DNA of 64,000 nucleotides, taken from Laburnicola sp. R22_1 (Eukaryota > Ascomycota > Dothideomycetes > Pleosporales > Didymosphaeriaceae). This document shows, piece by piece, positions 43,421-56,356 of the stretch (positions within the stretch are counted from its first letter, which is position 1; each line of letters begins with the position of its first letter). Below the pieces are notes generated by a model. That model was not told where the DNA came from, made no database searches, and saw nothing but the letters and a program-made list of their open reading frames with translations. Location of the stretch: contig JACONQ010000021.1 in assembly GCA_014281115.1 (NCBI GenBank), forward strand, positions 558,001-622,000, read 5' to 3'. Position numbers and translations under genes: made by a program.

Positions 43421-44569
43421 ATTATGTCTATGCCACCTTAATTATAAAGCGTAAAACTAATAACTGCAAATAGTAATTATAAGGATTTCTAAGGTGTTGT
43501 ATTTTAAGTCCTAATTAGGGTAGGCTAGGTTATTATTATAATAACGCTGTTTGTTATTAGATCCTTATCTAGTGCTATTATTCTAGGAAACCTATTCTTA
43601 GCGGACGCGAAGACGGAATTTTTCTATAAGAATAATAGTAAAACCTACTATAAGCTGTAGGATAATAAGAAGCTCTACTCTACGTAATTTATAGTCACTT
43701 GTGCTAACCTATTTAACCTAAGAGGCGTAATTATTACTAAGGTAATAGAAAACTTTAAGAGAATATAGTAGCTAGGGCTAGTATTCCTAAGCACTTAGAA
43801 TACCTAGAACTTAGCGCTAATATAGTCTTAGAGCAGTGGCTTTGCTGTAGGTTAATAGTAATAATAAGTAAGGCTAATATTAAGCTTAAGTAGGAATTAG
43901 AGCTAAGGGCCTAGAGGTAGGCACTAAATTAGGTAGTGCTAACCTGCAAAGAGAAAATTGCAAATAGGAATAAACAGCTTATATAGAACGCTAATAAGGA
44001 CTAGTTAGTAATAGATCTAAATAAGGATTTTATCTACTACGCTAATTAAGGTATTATTAGGAGGCACACAGATAGTAGCATTATTATTTAAGATAACTAA
44101 GAACTTCTAGTTATTAATTTACTAGGCTGCAATAAAGAAGTTAATAAGATTCTTTAGGCTTTAAATATGTAGATAAAGTCTAAAAAGGTAATAAGGGTTA
44201 AGAGTAACGCGTTCTAGGCAAAACAAATAAAGATAATTAATAGAACTAAAATGGCTTTTAAAGTAAACACTATATATAAGACTAAGGATAAGAAGGTTAA
44301 CCCTATATATAACTTAGGCGTTAAGCCTTAGAATATTAAGGGCTAGTTAGACTAGAAGTAGGAGGCTATAAAAAAGCGAAAGAGCACTAACACTAGGCCT
44401 TAGCTATTTAATAAATACCTCCTTAATAGGTGGGCGGAATTTCTAAGAGGTAATTAGTTAACACTAGAATAGATAGCGGAAATAAAGGTTAGCCTAGATC
44501 TCTTATCTTAGAAAAGAGATATGTTGCTAGAAGTCCTATATTAAAGGAAACTAGCCCTGTCTTTTAAAT

Positions 44570-45200
44570 TTACTAAGTTAGGGCAAGTGTATTCTAATAT
44601 GGCTCTACTAGTTAAGATCTACACAGTTAACTATATCGCTTAGAAGGAATTGCACTTTTTAGTTCCTTAGAAACTTAGAGATATAGTTATTAATATAGTA
44701 TAGTAGAGACTTAATTAGGGCATACTAGAGTATAGTAGGAGTCTATATTGCAACCTATAGTTTTTAGTTAAGAAAAAGGATAAAAGATACTAACTAATTA
44801 ACAACGCCTAACGCATTAATAGTGTTATAGTCTAAGATGGCAATCTTGCCCTAAACCCTAACAAGTTCTTAGAAGAGTTTGCTAGTTGTCTTATAATGTC
44901 TCTTATTCACTTCTTTTCTAAATATAACTAAGTAACTCTTTATAAACTTTTCTACGCTATAACTATATTCTACACGCCTCTAGGACTTATCTAGTAGTGC
45001 ACGTTGCCTATAGAAATAACTAATTCTATAGCCAAGTTTATATAGATTATTATAAAGATTTTTTATAACTAGATTTTCTCTTATTATATGCCTTATATAA
45101 ACGACATTATAGTAAAGGGCCTAAAGACTAACTATAATAGAGAGATGCTTAAGGAAGAAATCTATAGATATGTTGCGGAATACCTTATAAATTTTAATTA
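44570..45200 (+). pseudogene. Broken reverse transcriptase of element B
   Basis: Readable blocks include FYTPLGLI, TLPIEITNSIAKFIQIIIKI and MPYINDIIVKGLKTNYN. They match the gypsy palm region ending in the LDDI catalytic site, here INDI. TAG stops replace CAG. Confidence 0.85.
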
Positions 45201-46429
45201 GGTTCTAGTAGATATAGAACTAGCGGGTGTTACTATGTTAGGCAAGAAGTCTAACTAGGACTACGCTATTATAGATATAGTTAGCTACGTAGTTAATAAG
45301 GATAGTTAACATCTATTCTAAAAGAAAGTAGCTAAGATTATTAAATAGCTACCTTATAACTGTGCTAAAGATATCTAAATCTTTCTTAGAGTTTATATAT
45401 ACTATTAAATCTAGATTAAAAACTTTATAAAGATTACTACACTACTATTTACACTACTACACAAGGGCGTAGAGTTTTACTAAGGAATTATAGAGAATAT
45501 AGCAATATAGTAATTAAAGAAGAGTATTACTTCTATCCTAGCATTAGTATCTATTAACTACTTAGAGCTATTATAGAAAGTAGTAATCTTAGTAGATAGC
45601 AGCAAAATTAGATAGAAAGCCACAATGCAGCAATATAGACTAGATAGTCTTCTTTATCTAGTGTAGTTTAAATTAGATGTTTAGTCTTAGAGCGAATATA
45701 ACTAGAATTTAGGAAAGTATAAGTGTAAAGCCCTTCTTCTTACGCTTAAAAGGTTTTAACCTTAGATTTATAGAATATACTTTATTATAAAAACTAACTC
45801 TTATATCTTAATTGCCTAGCTAAATTGCAGCGTAACTAACTTACTAGAGGCTTTAATAACCTACTAGTTAGCACTTCTAACACTCTAGGAGTTTAATATC
45901 TATTATATCTAAGGGCGTAAGAATATAGTTGCTAATACGCTCTTAAGATATAGATAATAAAAGAAGTAGGTCTCTTCTAAATAGCTAGAAGAAAATGTTA
46001 AGAACTTTATTAAAAAGTATTTAGGGCATATTAGTATTTCATGCTCTACTATAGGTAAGAAGGCTAAAGTAAAAATAAAATATGCGGAGTCTACTATAAA
46101 TAACCTGCCTAAAATTCCCTCTAACCTATACACTAAACACTTTCGCAATATTATAACCTAGCTTGCAACCCTAACTATGCCTAAAGGCCTATCTAAGAAA
46201 AACTAAAGGCATATTAGGCTATAAGCTTAAAAGTATAAAGTTGTAAGAGGCATACTATAGTATTAAACTATAGAAAATAGGCCGCTGCGCAGAGTTATGG
46301 ACAATTTAGTCTAATAGGCAAATATTCTATAACAACTCTATAAGAAATTAGGCTATTAAGAATAAGAAGGCACCTAGAGAAAGATTATAGTATATTACTA
46401 CTAGCTAAATCTATATTAGAGTGTTAAGA

Positions 46430-46870
46430 AATATATTAAGACTTACGCTAAATGTTAGGCGCATTTTACTAAAAGAGTAGTAAAGGAGCTGCACCCTATA
46501 TAGAGAATAGACATAATTTAGGGATAGGTTATAGTAGATATAGTGTATATGCCTAGAAGTAAAGAAGGAAAAAAATTTATAGTTATTACTAGGAACTATA
46601 CCTCTAGATAGCCTAAAGTAAAAGCACTTACTAATGCCAACTTAGCTATAGTTGCCTAGTTCTTAGAAGAATTTGTCTTTAGTAGGTAGGACATCCCTTT
46701 TTACCTATTAGTAGATAGAAGACTAGAGAATAAAGGCTTAGTAGAGAACTTAGCTAAATAGTTTAGTATCTAATAAGTGGTATCTAGTGCTTATTACCTA
46801 TAAGGGCAAGATCTAGTAAAAAAAGGCCACTAAGAGCTTGTTGGCACACTATAGAAGATAAAGGGTAACT
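46430..46870 (+). pseudogene. Broken integrase of element B
   Basis: The plus strand reads VDIVYMPRSKEGKKFIVITR-NYTSR and VKAL, corresponding to the integrase core beginning (D-T-V-HMP, FIV, R-D-TGW). The second catalytic region follows further on, degraded. Confidence 0.8.
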
Positions 46871-47299
46871 AGGTCTAGAATCTACCTAAAGCTTCATAGG
46901 CCAATTAGGTTATAGTGAAGCAATCTATAGGCAAAATACTAGCTTTTCTAATCTATAGAAGAGAATATATTCTTCCTATTAAACTTTATATTCTAATATA
47001 GTAGACACTTCTATAGAAATAGGTTTATACTACTAAAGAACTTCTAGCTATTAGAGTAAAGTAGTTTAAAAAGCGTAATTATTACCTTTAAAAAGCTATT
47101 AACTAAACTATCTAACTGTGTAAATAAGGAAAGAAATAGTTTAATAATTAGCGCACTCTTAGTATAGAGCTACTATAATAAAGCAATCTAGTATTAGTAT
47201 ATAATACTTTTTAGACTAGCAATATAAGTTGCAAAGTTAAACTTGCTAAAAGGTACTAAGGCCCCTTTAAAATTAGGACTATGCTACTGCAGTAAAGAA

Positions 47300-50200
47300 T
47301 AGTATATACTTAAGGAGCTTAATAGAATACTTTTTATAATAGAACACTAGACAATTGCATTATTTAATTCTATTTGTGCACAATAATATACCTAAATATA
47401 ATACTAGAATCTAATATTATAGATACTAATAACCTTTTAGAAGAAATTACTAATCTCTTAGAGGAAATTAATCCTATAGACCTTAATAAAGTTATATAGA
47501 GGCCTAAGCATAAATATCCTATATTTGCGCGCAGATTATAAAGACTAGTAAGATATATATAGAACGTCCCTATAAGAATAAAGCAAGTAGGGATTCCGCT
47601 GCCACTAGTAAACTTTAACGCCTTAGACTTTGCCTATTAGAAGAAGTAAGCTAGCTAGAATATTAGCGTATTATAAGCTAAGGGACAGCTTATTTCTTAA
47701 GGTGGAGAGAAAGTAGTTAAAGAAGAAAAGTTAGCAAAGAAGATAGAATAATAGTATTAGTACTAAGTTAAATTAAAGTCTAATATATATATATAATTAC
47801 TAGAATAGGAGTATAAGCTATAGACCCTAATAATAGAGCCTAACTAATAATTAGATAGCTAGAAAATTAAAAGCTAAGAACTACTATACTAACCTCTATA
47901 AGAATCTAAACCTCTATAACTGCCATAGCCTAAGCTATAATTAGGGTTTAGATTGCAACTCAAATAGGAGCGAGGCATAGGGCTATCTTGCTCTATAGCT
48001 TAAGTTCTGCTAGGGCCCAAACCCAGAAGTATAGCTTAGGTGAAGAGGTTAGAAGGAATAGAGGATAGACCTAAAAAAGAAGGAGAGGAAATTATATTAC
48101 TATAGCTAAGCGGGGATAAGGAAGTGCAGGCAGAATTAATAGACTATTAGGAAGCTAGATATATAGGGGAAGGCGAGTAAAATAGAACTTTGGAAGGATT
48201 ATTAGTAGTCTAAAAGGGGGATAAGTTAGAGAATAAAGAGCTAATCTACAGCACTATATTAAGTAAGACCTAATCTAGAAAGGAATAGGGGCTAGAGAGC
48301 AGACAACTAGGAGTAGGAGTGGTTTGGCCCTAAGATAGAAAAGGGCTACTACTATCGCTGCTAGAGAAGATAATAGATTAAGAAGAATAGGAAAAAAGCA
48401 GTATATAGGAAAAACCTTAGAATAAGAAAGGACTATTACTATTACTACTAGAAAGGATAATAGGCTAAGCATAATAATACTTAAAGAGGGGTGTGTGTAG
48501 AAAAGGCTTAGCAATATTAGAATTAGTGCCTAATAGAAAATTAGGCGCCTCTAAGGAACTCTTAATAATTAGATAAGGCCTACTAGGGCGCCTAGTAGAA
48601 AGCATTATAGTCGTATCGCTAAAACTAAGCAGCTTACTAATTCTATTATAGATATAAGTATTTACTTCTAGTTGCTCTATCTATAGCTTACGTACTTACT
48701 AATAACCCTACTAGAAAGAATTAGCTTAAGTGTTTATGGCGGATACTAGAGGGAATAAAGCTAGATAGGTATATTAGTAATAGGAAACTAGTTAAGAGTA
48801 AATTAGGCTTACTATAGCGATTAAAGGAGTACTACTAATATTAGGAAGTTGTCTAGTATAAAACGCAGCAGTCCTTAAGAAGAAGGTGCTAACTACTATT
48901 AATATACTAAAAGTAGGAACAATAACTCTAGATATAAGCCCTATAGGCTTAATTATAATTACCCTTAGCTACACTAAAATTATAGTTAATGCGGCCTTAG
49001 CCTATAATAAAGAGACGGATAGGATGATGAGATATATAAAAAGTATAACTAGACACTAAGTACTATTTAAAGTAATTACGTTTCTATTTATTAGTGCTTA
49101 TATTTTTTATAAAAGTAGCTTAGTATAGCTAATAAAATAAAATAGTGTGGGCGATAGAATTATTATTAGTAAGATTAGGGTTAATCTTAAAGCTACTTAT
49201 ACCTTAAGCGAATTATATAAGGTAGTCTAATAATAAATACTTAGCATAAATATTACATAAGAGTCTTACAATTTTATAGATAGTGCCAAAGTTATATAGC
49301 TAATTTAAAAGAGTAATAACTAGGGCATAGGTTAGTAAGCTAAGGGATAATTAGGATAGACATACACATAATAGAATAGAAGTAGTTATAGAGCATTGTT
49401 AATAGGCAGTAGTAAGAACTATTATAAGCCTTAGCTGCTTTTCTTATTATTACTATTGTTGTTAATACTAGCACTAAAGGCGTGGCTACTAAAGGAGAAG
49501 TTAGTAGCAGCTATAGTTAAGGAGAAGGTTAAGACTATTAGGTAGGAGAATTAGAATAGTAGAATAAGAAGGAAAGTAGAAGAATATAAAGGGTAGGTTA
49601 TATGCTCTAAGTGGCTATAAGGCTCTATTAGGTTATAGTAGGTAAGGCGTGTACGTAAACGTCGCTTCTAAACTAGTAATAGGTAGTAGTACCCTTTAAG
49701 GAAAGTATAACTATGTTACTACTAGCAAGAAACTCTAAGGGTAGATTAGGCACTTATAGATAGTAATTAAAGAGCAAATAGCTTATAGGCGTAGATAAGA
49801 AGATATAGTATTATAAGAAAAGGAGTAGAGTATAATAGGGATAAGGAATATATTTAAGTACTAATAAGCTATCTAAAGCCTAAGCAGCCTTTAGGTAAAA
49901 AGGGACTTTTGCAGCTATTACTAGCAAGATATAGGCTAGAACTACTACTTTTCTTCTACTCTTTTTCCTTCTTACGCTTATTATAGAACCTATAAGCCTA
50001 AGTAACTCTAGCCTAAACTTAGGGATCCTATAATAGCCTTTAAAAAAAGTCCTACTCTAGAAAGCGCTGCAACTCCTAGAAAACTTAAGTCTAGGCTTTA
50101 TTCTCTGTATTAGTGTTATAGGGAGAAGAAGGACTATTAGGCTAATAGTTAAAGCATGCCTAATGTCTTCTTAGAGCTTTTCTCCTTTCTTAGGATATAT

Positions 50201-51700
50201 AAATTATAGTTGTATAATAGGCAAGGGCTAGGAGTAGTGCTAGAACTATCTAAGAAGCTAATAGGCCTATTTCTAGAGTAGTCTAGTAAGTAGATACTCT
50301 AAACTAGTTAGGAGTATAGGTACGCGTAGTGGTAAAGCTTACGTAAAAAAAGATTAGAAAGAAGCTAGATAAATAGTGTTTAAGGGCAAAGCCTAAGGAT
50401 ATAGGATTAGAGAGTTAGGAGTTAACTAAAGTAGAAATTTAAGGTTATCGCTAATTATAAGGCCCTTAAATATAGATATTACTTCTAGGGAGCTAAGTGT
50501 TATTTAGGTCTAAGTATTAAGGTTTATAACGTGTGCTTAACGCATAGGAGAAGGATTAGAAGATAAAGAATAAAGGCCTATTTAATAGTTAACTTAAGAG
50601 GCATTTAGGGTGTACGCCTATAAAAAGAGGGATAGCGTAGTATATCTAGAATAAAAGAGTATAGGACGCTTTTATTATAGATATAGTAGGCTATATATGC
50701 GCTACTAAATAGTAGTTCTATATTATTATTAGTAAACTAGAAACACTAACGCTGCGCTAGTAGGCACCTATTATAGGATAGAGTGTTATTACCTATAATA
50801 AGAAAATAGGTAAAGTTAATACGTCCTTAGATAGTAGCGGCAAATAGGCTTGGCAGGTATGTAGGATAAGGGCCTTTATTATTTAATAATTTAAACTATT
50901 AGGCCTAGTAGAATACAACTTACTTATTCTTAGTATTGCATTATTACACTTTCTAACTATAGTAGAGAAAATAGAAGAGTAAGGCGTTAATTATAAGTTT
51001 ATTAGGGTTATAGTCTAACTAAAGTGCAAAATTATCTTAACTGTTTACCTAGGGTTATAAACTACAAGACAGGTTATTATTATTACTAACGCTCTGCCTA
51101 AGGGCTATAAAAACTTAGGCTATAATATTAAAGCTAATGCGTGCGTTTAAAAGAGGAATTACTTTCTAGAAGTTAGCCTAAAAGACTATTAGGGTGCAAG
51201 AGACTTACGCAGAGACAAGAAGATAATAAATGCGGTAATAGAGGGCTTTTTAGGCACTAGTAGGAGGTTAAAACTACTAGAGCCTGCACTATTATTACCT
51301 TAATAAGGAGGCTTGTTGCCGCTGCCACTACTACTAGAACTAAGGCGACTAGATGCGTAGGCGCCTAGGGCATAGTTAATCTAAAGATAGAGAGGCATAA
51401 TAAGGCAGGCTAAGTAAAGGCTTAAGAATAGTTTAGGGTTTAGGAAAATAAGAAGCTAAACTATAGGAAAATTGTAAGAGTGTAAAGAGTAAGTAGAATA
51501 GATAGGTTAGTAATAAAAATAAATAGGCGTTGGCGGACTATTATTTAAGGTTATACAAAGCTACGTAATTAGCAGAGCTTACTATTAGAGGTGGGCCTAA
51601 CCTCTGCTTACTAGTAGGAGGCGCTATAAAATATTTAAAGTGTTTTCTAGAAGGATGTTTAGTATAAAGCTTAATAGGGCCAAGATTTTGTAGATAGAGA
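47300..51700 (+). other. Unexplained 4.4-kb interior of element B, downstream of integrase
   Basis: No gypsy domain is expected here. The stretch 47950-48600 is less AT-rich than its neighbours and contains protein-like plus-strand frames broken by TAG. Near 50450-51200 there is another protein-like run. It may be an additional open frame of the element, captured host sequence, or further nested elements whose ends I could not find. Confidence 0.5.
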
Positions 51701-51704
51701 GGTA

Positions 51705-51853
51705 TGTGGTAGAATAAACTCTACCACATAGGTTACGTGGTAAGCTAGTACCCAATTAGCTCTTAAGAATTTAATAGACGGTTTCTTTCTTCTGGCACAC
51801 ACAACTTAATCTATTATTCTACTAAGTCTCGATTAGGACTGGGTTCTCTCATA
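51705..51853 (+). repeat. 3' LTR of gypsy element B
   Basis: Partner of 39744-39892. A purine stretch AGATAGAGAGG at 51692-51702 precedes it. The first 24 bases form a 9-base-pair inverted repeat, so the LTR begins with a potential hairpin. Confidence 0.92.
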
Positions 51854-52088
51854 ATACGTAGTTAAGTTAGATAATAAGATCCCTTAACCCTATAGAATAA
51901 ATACGTAGTTAAGTTAGATATTAAGATTCCTTAACTCTATAAACAAACACGTAGTTAAGTTAGATACTAAGATCTCTTAACCCTATAGGATAAACACATA
52001 GTTAAGTTAGACACTAAGGTCTCTTAACTCTATAAATAAATACGTAGTTAAGTTAGATATTACGATTTCTTAACTCTATAGAATAAAC
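51854..52088 (+). repeat. 46-47-base tandem array, five units
   Basis: Units begin ACGTAGTTAAGTTAGATA at 51856, 51903, 51949, 51996 and 52042. Partial unit sequence also occurs left of element B (about 39700-39743, ending ATAAATAAATAC). The array thus belongs to the leader of element A and was split by element B. Confidence 0.92.
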
Positions 52089-52548
52089 ACAAGTATAATA
52101 GAGATAGCACTAGGGTTTTCTATAGAAGAGAGAATATATTTATCCTTTACCTAGCGTAATAAGTTACTAAACTCTAATAGTAAGAAGATATAAAGGTAGA
52201 TATTACTACTAACTTTACTAAAAAACTGTATATAGAAAGTTATAACAAAATAGAGTGTATATAAAAGATTAAGCTAGTTTACTAGTATTTATAAGACTAA
52301 AGATTAATAGGACCTTAAGCACCTCTCTAAAGAGGGAAGAGGCCTAGAATATAAAAGGGTTAAATAATAGTAGTAACACTAGCGCCTAGCGAAGCGCTAC
52401 TAGAGTGCTAGTGCCCCTAACTTCCTAACCTAGAGTTATTCTCTAGAAGCTATTAGGATTACTAATATTAGAAATATATAATAAAGGCTAAAATCTGCAA
52501 AAATTATCCCTTTCTAGGAAATGCAGTTAATTATATTATAAGTAGGCT

Positions 52549-55507
52549 GGTCGCATTATTTATTTAGTATTAATCACTCTTTTTAATCTCCTTTTTTTCA
52601 TTTAAGCCTGCGTAGATTGGGATGGAAAGGCCGCTCTAGTCTAGCGCCTAAAAATACAATCTACTAAGTCTCTACTAATATAATAATAGTTTATAAAGAT
52701 AGTTTACAAACTGCGCACTTGCCTCTTATTATTTATAAGTGCTCTAATAGCTATTAAATTTACTTAAAGCGTGTATAGAAAACTAAGCTCTATTATTACT
52801 ATTAACGTACTATATGGGGATTTGCACTGTCTAAGTTAGACCTACCTACTTTGTAATTCTATAACTTTTGCTATAGGCTATAGAAAAAGCTCTAAGGCAA
52901 CTTAAAATAAATCTAAGATATAAGATACAATCTAAGCAATTAAAAAAGGAGACTTCTCTAGACTATACGCTACTGCTATATACTTTAAAGTTTCGCGTTA
53001 TACTTTAAGCTAGAGGATAGCTAAAAGATAATTACACCTATAGGCCGCTGTACACTAATAAATCCTCTTAATTATAGAAGAGAAATTATTAATTAGATAG
53101 ATTATACATTATACTATAGCTAGAATACCTCTCTTACTATTATTATTACTAGAGATGGCTAAATTGCTGCGCGCGCGTCGCATTTAATACAACTCTAGAT
53201 CTAAAGCTATTACTAAAATAACTATACCCATTAGCCACAAATAGATATATTGCTTCCTAAATTACTATCCTATAATATAAAGTATCTATGCTCGCTAGCT
53301 AAATAACACGCAATTTAATAGAGCCATATTTAAGGTAGTAAAAGGCTAGTTTAATACTATTACTACGCTATTTAATAATTATTTATACAAACTTTAAGAT
53401 GTATAAAATATAGACAAGTTAGATTTTAGGGTTAGAGAGAGCTAGATAATACGCATACTTATTTCTATTAACTATAACTAAAAGAATAAGATTATAAAAC
53501 AGAAGTAGGAGTAGGTAACTAATATTAAATATATTAACGCTACTAGTTAAGCTCTCCTACTACTTTTTATCTTTAAGGGCTAGAACCTTAATACAAGCTA
53601 GATTCTACCTAAAGCACCTATTAACTAGCACTAGGAAGTTAGTAAGAATACCTAGATATTAAATGCGCTTAGTCTATATTAGCTAGTTAAGATATTTAAG
53701 CTATAAACGCGGAGAAAAAACGTTACTTATTAATAACTTTTAATTATAGATAGCTATAGAAGCTATATTTACGCTAATTTTATTGCGCACTATATAGAGA
53801 ATAATATTAATCTCCTTATTATACTGCTACACTACTTATATATTCTTTAACTACTTAATATTAGGGTGTTCTCTATATTTAAGTGTGTGCACGCATTTAA
53901 GACTAACTAGGTCTTTTAACTTAGCTAGTAGTATATCTTATATTAAGAATAAGTGCAAATATTTAAAAGGGCTTATAAAAAGGCTGTTATAGTTAATAAT
54001 ATTCTAGGTAAATAGAGAGGAGCTGGCCTAATCCCTTTAGATCTAGGGAAGTTCCTAAAGTAGCTATCCTTATTAGACCTACAACAAGCCTTAAAGCCAC
54101 CCACACTAATAGAATAAGGCAATTTAAACTTTGCCCTACTAAAAAGCTTGCCTCTAGATAGTACTAAGCTTTGCAAATTAAATATACAACTTAATACTAT
54201 GCTTATAAAAGTACTAGGACTTTTATTAGAGGCAAAGCGCTACATTAACTAAGTAACCTATATAGTAGAAATATAAAATACTAAGCTAGTTTTACTTTAT
54301 TAGTAGCTAGAAGAGAAGAATTAGATGCTCTAGTTATAAAAGAAAAAAAACTAAAGGAAAGAGAGTTTAATTAGAGGGTGAATATGTATATAGTATACTA
54401 AAGGTATTAGGGGTAGCTTAAGATGCTAAGACGACGCTAGTTATAAAACAACTATGTAGCTGCTTATCAAAGTAACTAGTATAGAAAGCTAATAATAGTA
54501 ATAGAACTAATAAGTTTAAAAATTAATCTAAAGTGTTAAAGAAAGAATTAGAGAATGTGGTAACAAGTAGAACGTAGTTAAAGAAGGCAAGACTTGCTTA
54601 AATAGTGCAAATTCCCATATGGTGCAAATCCCTATATAGTGCATTATTAGTAATTACGCCGCTTACGCGTTACGCTTATCTAATACTATAATAACTATAA
54701 GGATCTAACACATTTATATAATACTCTTCTCTCCTAGCAACTTATTAATAAATATCTTCTTTTCTTTTCCCTTAATCTTACCCTCTAATACCGCCTTTCT
54801 AACTAGTAGTAATATAAGAAACTATAATAGAAGTCCCACGTATTTATTACAGCGTCTATAGTTACTAATTTATTACTAGCCTAGCTAGTATATTAGGACC
54901 ACTTTGTATAGACTAAGGTATACCTTCTTCTACTTTAATTTATTAATAATCTTCTAAATAGAGTGATACGTTAGTGTAGGCCTAGTAACTTTAAGTAGAC
55001 AGATTAGAGCGTACTTTTAGGTAGCGTTAACCGCAATTTTAGTATTAGGGCTTAGAAGGATAGTAGGAAATAAAGTAGTAAAAGTCTTCTTAAGGTTAAC
55101 TTTAATATAGAAATAGAGTATTAGTATACCTATAGTGTGTAAGCTTCCACCTAGCATGTATCGCTTATAAGTAGCACGAATCTACTAATATAGCTATTGC
55201 TTCTAGCAATTTTTAAAGATAATAGTAAAGGGAGATAGTTATAGCATTATACTAGTTGTGGCGCTAGTACTATCTTATACCTTCTCCACTCTAAACTATA
55301 GTATAGCAATATAGCCTTACGCATAGATTTATATATAGTTTTTTTTTAGTTAGAGGAGACGCGCTAAGCCCGCTAAGCGCGCTTATAACGCGCTAATCCT
55401 TTTTATTAATACCTTAAAACGCTTTTCTGTGTATATAATAGTAGGAGGGATATCTGCTATTATTATAATATTTTTATTAGAAACTTCTTAGTCACAAAAA
55501 GAAAACC
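52549..55507 (+). mobile_element. Element X, copy 1, with a pogo element inside
   Basis: It starts TGGTCGCATTATTTATTTAG and ends ...AGTCACAAAAAGAAAACC. A perfect 10-base direct repeat ATAAGTAGGC flanks it (52539-52548 and 55508-55517). Without the 1.83-kb pogo insert at 52810-54639 it is about as long as copy 2 (1156 bases). No coding domain of its own is legible. Part of it resembles repeat C (CGCCGCTTA..., CTTATTAATAAATA...). The tail is a run of A followed by CC. Confidence 0.82.
52810..54639 (+). mobile_element. Pogo/Fot1-type element inside X copy 1, heavily mutated
   Basis: Ends CTATATGGGGATTTGCAC (52810) and its inverted form at 54639 match at 17 of 18 bases. The left flank is TA and the right flank is TG, so the duplication is imperfect. 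The plus strand encodes a decayed pogo transposase: SRLYATAIYFKVSRYTLQAR (helix-turn-helix, near 52970), AHYIENNINLLIILLHYLYIL around 53790, and VIVNNILGKQRGAGLIPLDL near 53990. Comparison with X copy 2, which lacks this segment, independently confirms the boundaries. Confidence 0.8.
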
Positions 55508-56356
55508 ATAAGTAGGCTAATAGGTAAAGTGGCAGATATTGCACTAGTCTTTATAGAGAAAGGAACCTATTTTAAAGACAAATTCTAGGGTTTCTTAAAT
55601 ATAAGCTTTTGCAATAAGTTAGTAAAGAAGCAAGTATAGAATAGACTATTTCTTAGCTAATAGGTTAAAACCCTGCTAACTAAGTTTAATGCTAACTTTA
55701 TATGCCTAGCTACTAAGACTAATAAAAATAACTAGGAGAACTTAAAGAATATTTACTAGAGAGCCTTATATATAGACTTATAGAAGAGGCTAATTATGCT
55801 AGAGATTTCTAAAAACTAGAATCTTATAATACTTATAAATAAAGTTATTATAGTTAAGGAAAATATTTGCTATATAAAGATATTAAAGCCAATTTACATA
55901 GTAGCCTCCTCCTCTACTAAGTCTACTAATACTATAGATTAGGAACTTATATATTTTAGTACTATAAGGACTACTAAAGTAAATCTTTTAAAGACTAAGA
56001 AGCGCGCTAAATAGGTCTTTAAGAAGAAGCTAGAAAAGCGCTATAAAGAAGAAGTATACTTTTACTATAGTAAAAAGAGATATAGCGACTAGAGTTATTA
56101 CCTCTAAGCTATAATACTCCTAACGCAAGCTAGGGCTAGTAAAACCTAAAAGATAAATAGTAGTAATAAGGATATTAATAGCTTAGTAGAGTTAGAAAAC
56201 TAGCTTCTTCTTCTTCTAGAAGTTATTAGAGGGAGAAGATAAAGCGAGTTATAAAGAAACTAGAAAAGAACTTTAATATATATAAGAAGACATAGCTAGA
56301 TTTAATACTAATTACTATAAACACTTTTACTAATAATATTACCTTTATATATACTA

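Larger units (their letters stand above)
39744..51853 (+). mobile_element. Ty3/gypsy element B, 12.1 kb, nested in the leader of element A
   Basis: LTRs of 149 bases lie at 39744-39892 and 51705-51853. The right LTR starts TGTGGTAGAATAAACTCTAC and forms a 9-base hairpin with ACCACA following. A 4-base duplication ATAC flanks the element (39740-39743 and 51854-51857). Protease, reverse transcriptase and integrase appear in gypsy order on the plus strand up to about 47250. Some 4.4 kb between integrase and the right LTR is unexplained and makes the element about twice the usual size. The insertion lies inside a 47-base tandem array belonging to element A. Confidence 0.88.
52090..56100 (+). pseudogene. 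Broken gag region of gypsy element A, interrupted by element X
   Basis: Gag-like sequence occurs at 52090-52548 and again at 55518-56100, on either side of an X insertion. Near 56000-56100 the plus strand reads KKKLEKRYKEEVYFYYSKKR, which corresponds to a CCHC zinc knuckle (CFYCxxxGH) with cysteines replaced by Tyr or Ser through G-to-A changes. Frequent TAG stops are present. Confidence 0.65.

Noticed and set aside
45909..46148. 79-codon minus-strand open frame
   Set aside because: Antisense to the RNase H/integrase region of element B; a shadow frame.
48275..48514. 79-codon minus-strand hydrophobic frame
   Set aside because: Antisense within element B, Leu/Ser low complexity, no start context or homologue recognised.
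52549..55507. Element X considered as an LTR retrotransposon, since it starts with TG
   Set aside because: No terminal direct repeats inside its boundaries, 10-base rather than 4-6-base duplications, and 5'-truncated copies elsewhere.
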